In this document: positions 24,727 through 24,849 of the stretch, one piece after another
How positions within the stretch are numbered: position 1 is the first letter of the stretch
Layout of the letters: each line of letters opens with the position of its first letter
Source of the DNA: Clostridium sp.
GTDB lineage: Bacteria > Bacillota > Clostridia > Clostridiales > Clostridiaceae
Assembly (NCBI RefSeq): GCF_018372875.1
Contig: NZ_JAHAIF010000041.1
Span: 1 to 24,849, forward strand
Direction: 5' to 3'
Length of the DNA stretch: 24,849 bases
Translations under genes and position numbers: made by a program
The notes under the pieces: generated by a model
Told to the model about the DNA's origin: nothing
The model's database searches: none
What the model saw: the letters and a program-made list of their open reading frames with translations, nothing else

Positions 24727-24751
24727 AAAAAAAGGTAAGATTTCTCTTACC
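24727..24751 (-). terminator. Terminator-like hairpin between upstream region and pilB
   Basis: On the minus strand GGTAAGA/TCTTACC (24734-24740 with 24745-24751) closes a 4-base loop and is followed by seven T residues. It is only about 40 bases from the pilB ribosome site, so it may act as an attenuator in the pilus operon leader or close the gene to the right. Confidence 0.75.
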
Positions 24752-24762
24752 TCAGATTGTAG

Positions 24763-24802
24763 ACAAAAAGCATTTTCTCAAGTTTGAGAAAATGCTTTTT
24801 GT
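24763..24802. terminator. Strong 18-bp hairpin, bidirectional terminator
   Basis: A perfect 18-bp stem (24763-24780 with 24785-24802) with loop AGTT ends in T5 on both strands. Its 16-bp core reads AAAAAGCATTTTCTCA. It lies 11 bases to the right of the second hairpin. The gene it serves is outside the window, or it belongs to the pilB leader. Confidence 0.75.
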
Positions 24803-24849
24803 AATTAAATTTAAAATTAAAGAGTAAATTTTTATAATACAGTTATTAA

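Overview
The window is a low-GC Firmicute chromosome segment, almost certainly Clostridium, and gene content and order fit C. perfringens best. That species call is inference from remembered synteny, not from a search. The supporting signs are strong AT bias, GGAGG-type ribosome binding sites, a complete eight-gene spoIIIA operon, spoIVB beside recN, and a Gram-positive type IV pilus cluster. Every convincing gene lies on the minus strand, so transcription runs from the right end to the left end.

From right to left: (1) 24849-19209 holds a type IV pilus/type II secretion-like operon: assembly ATPase (pilB), platform protein (pilC), four prepilin-like proteins, and small PilM-, PilN- and PilO-like inner-membrane proteins. 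Two tandem hairpin terminators lie just upstream of pilB. (2) 19048-18052 holds efp with its own terminator, then a small zinc-ribbon protein. (3) 18051-17726 is a 326-base gene-free stretch with a bidirectional terminator-like hairpin, a GC-richer imperfect hairpin, an 18-bp inverted repeat with nested stems, and a candidate sigma-E promoter. (4) 17725-12753 is spoIIIAA to spoIIIAH, the mother-cell half of the SpoIIIA-SpoIIQ channel. (5) 12668-12285 is an Asp23-family gene with a good sigma-A promoter. (6) 12210-10993 is an accessory insertion: an HD phosphohydrolase and two decayed genes (a lipoprotein and a possible acetyltransferase N-terminus). (7) 10817-1538 is a tight ten-gene housekeeping operon: nusB, folD, xseA, xseB, ispA, dxs, tlyA, nadK, argR, recN. 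(8) 1288-98 is spoIVB, whose signalling protease activity triggers sigma-K activation in the Bacillus model, ending in a strong terminator.

Most of the window is a conserved clostridial backbone (sporulation channel, isoprenoid and folate synthesis, DNA repair). The observations most worth checking are: a prepilin gene whose reading frame has GTA where a start codon should be, next to a slippery heptamer and an 11-bp hairpin; a FolD with glutamine in place of the catalytic cyclohydrolase lysine; an ArgR with Glu-Asn in place of the arginine-binding Asp-Asp; the structured intergenic island upstream of spoIIIAA; and the double terminator in front of pilB. No tRNA, rRNA, CRISPR array or insertion sequence was seen.
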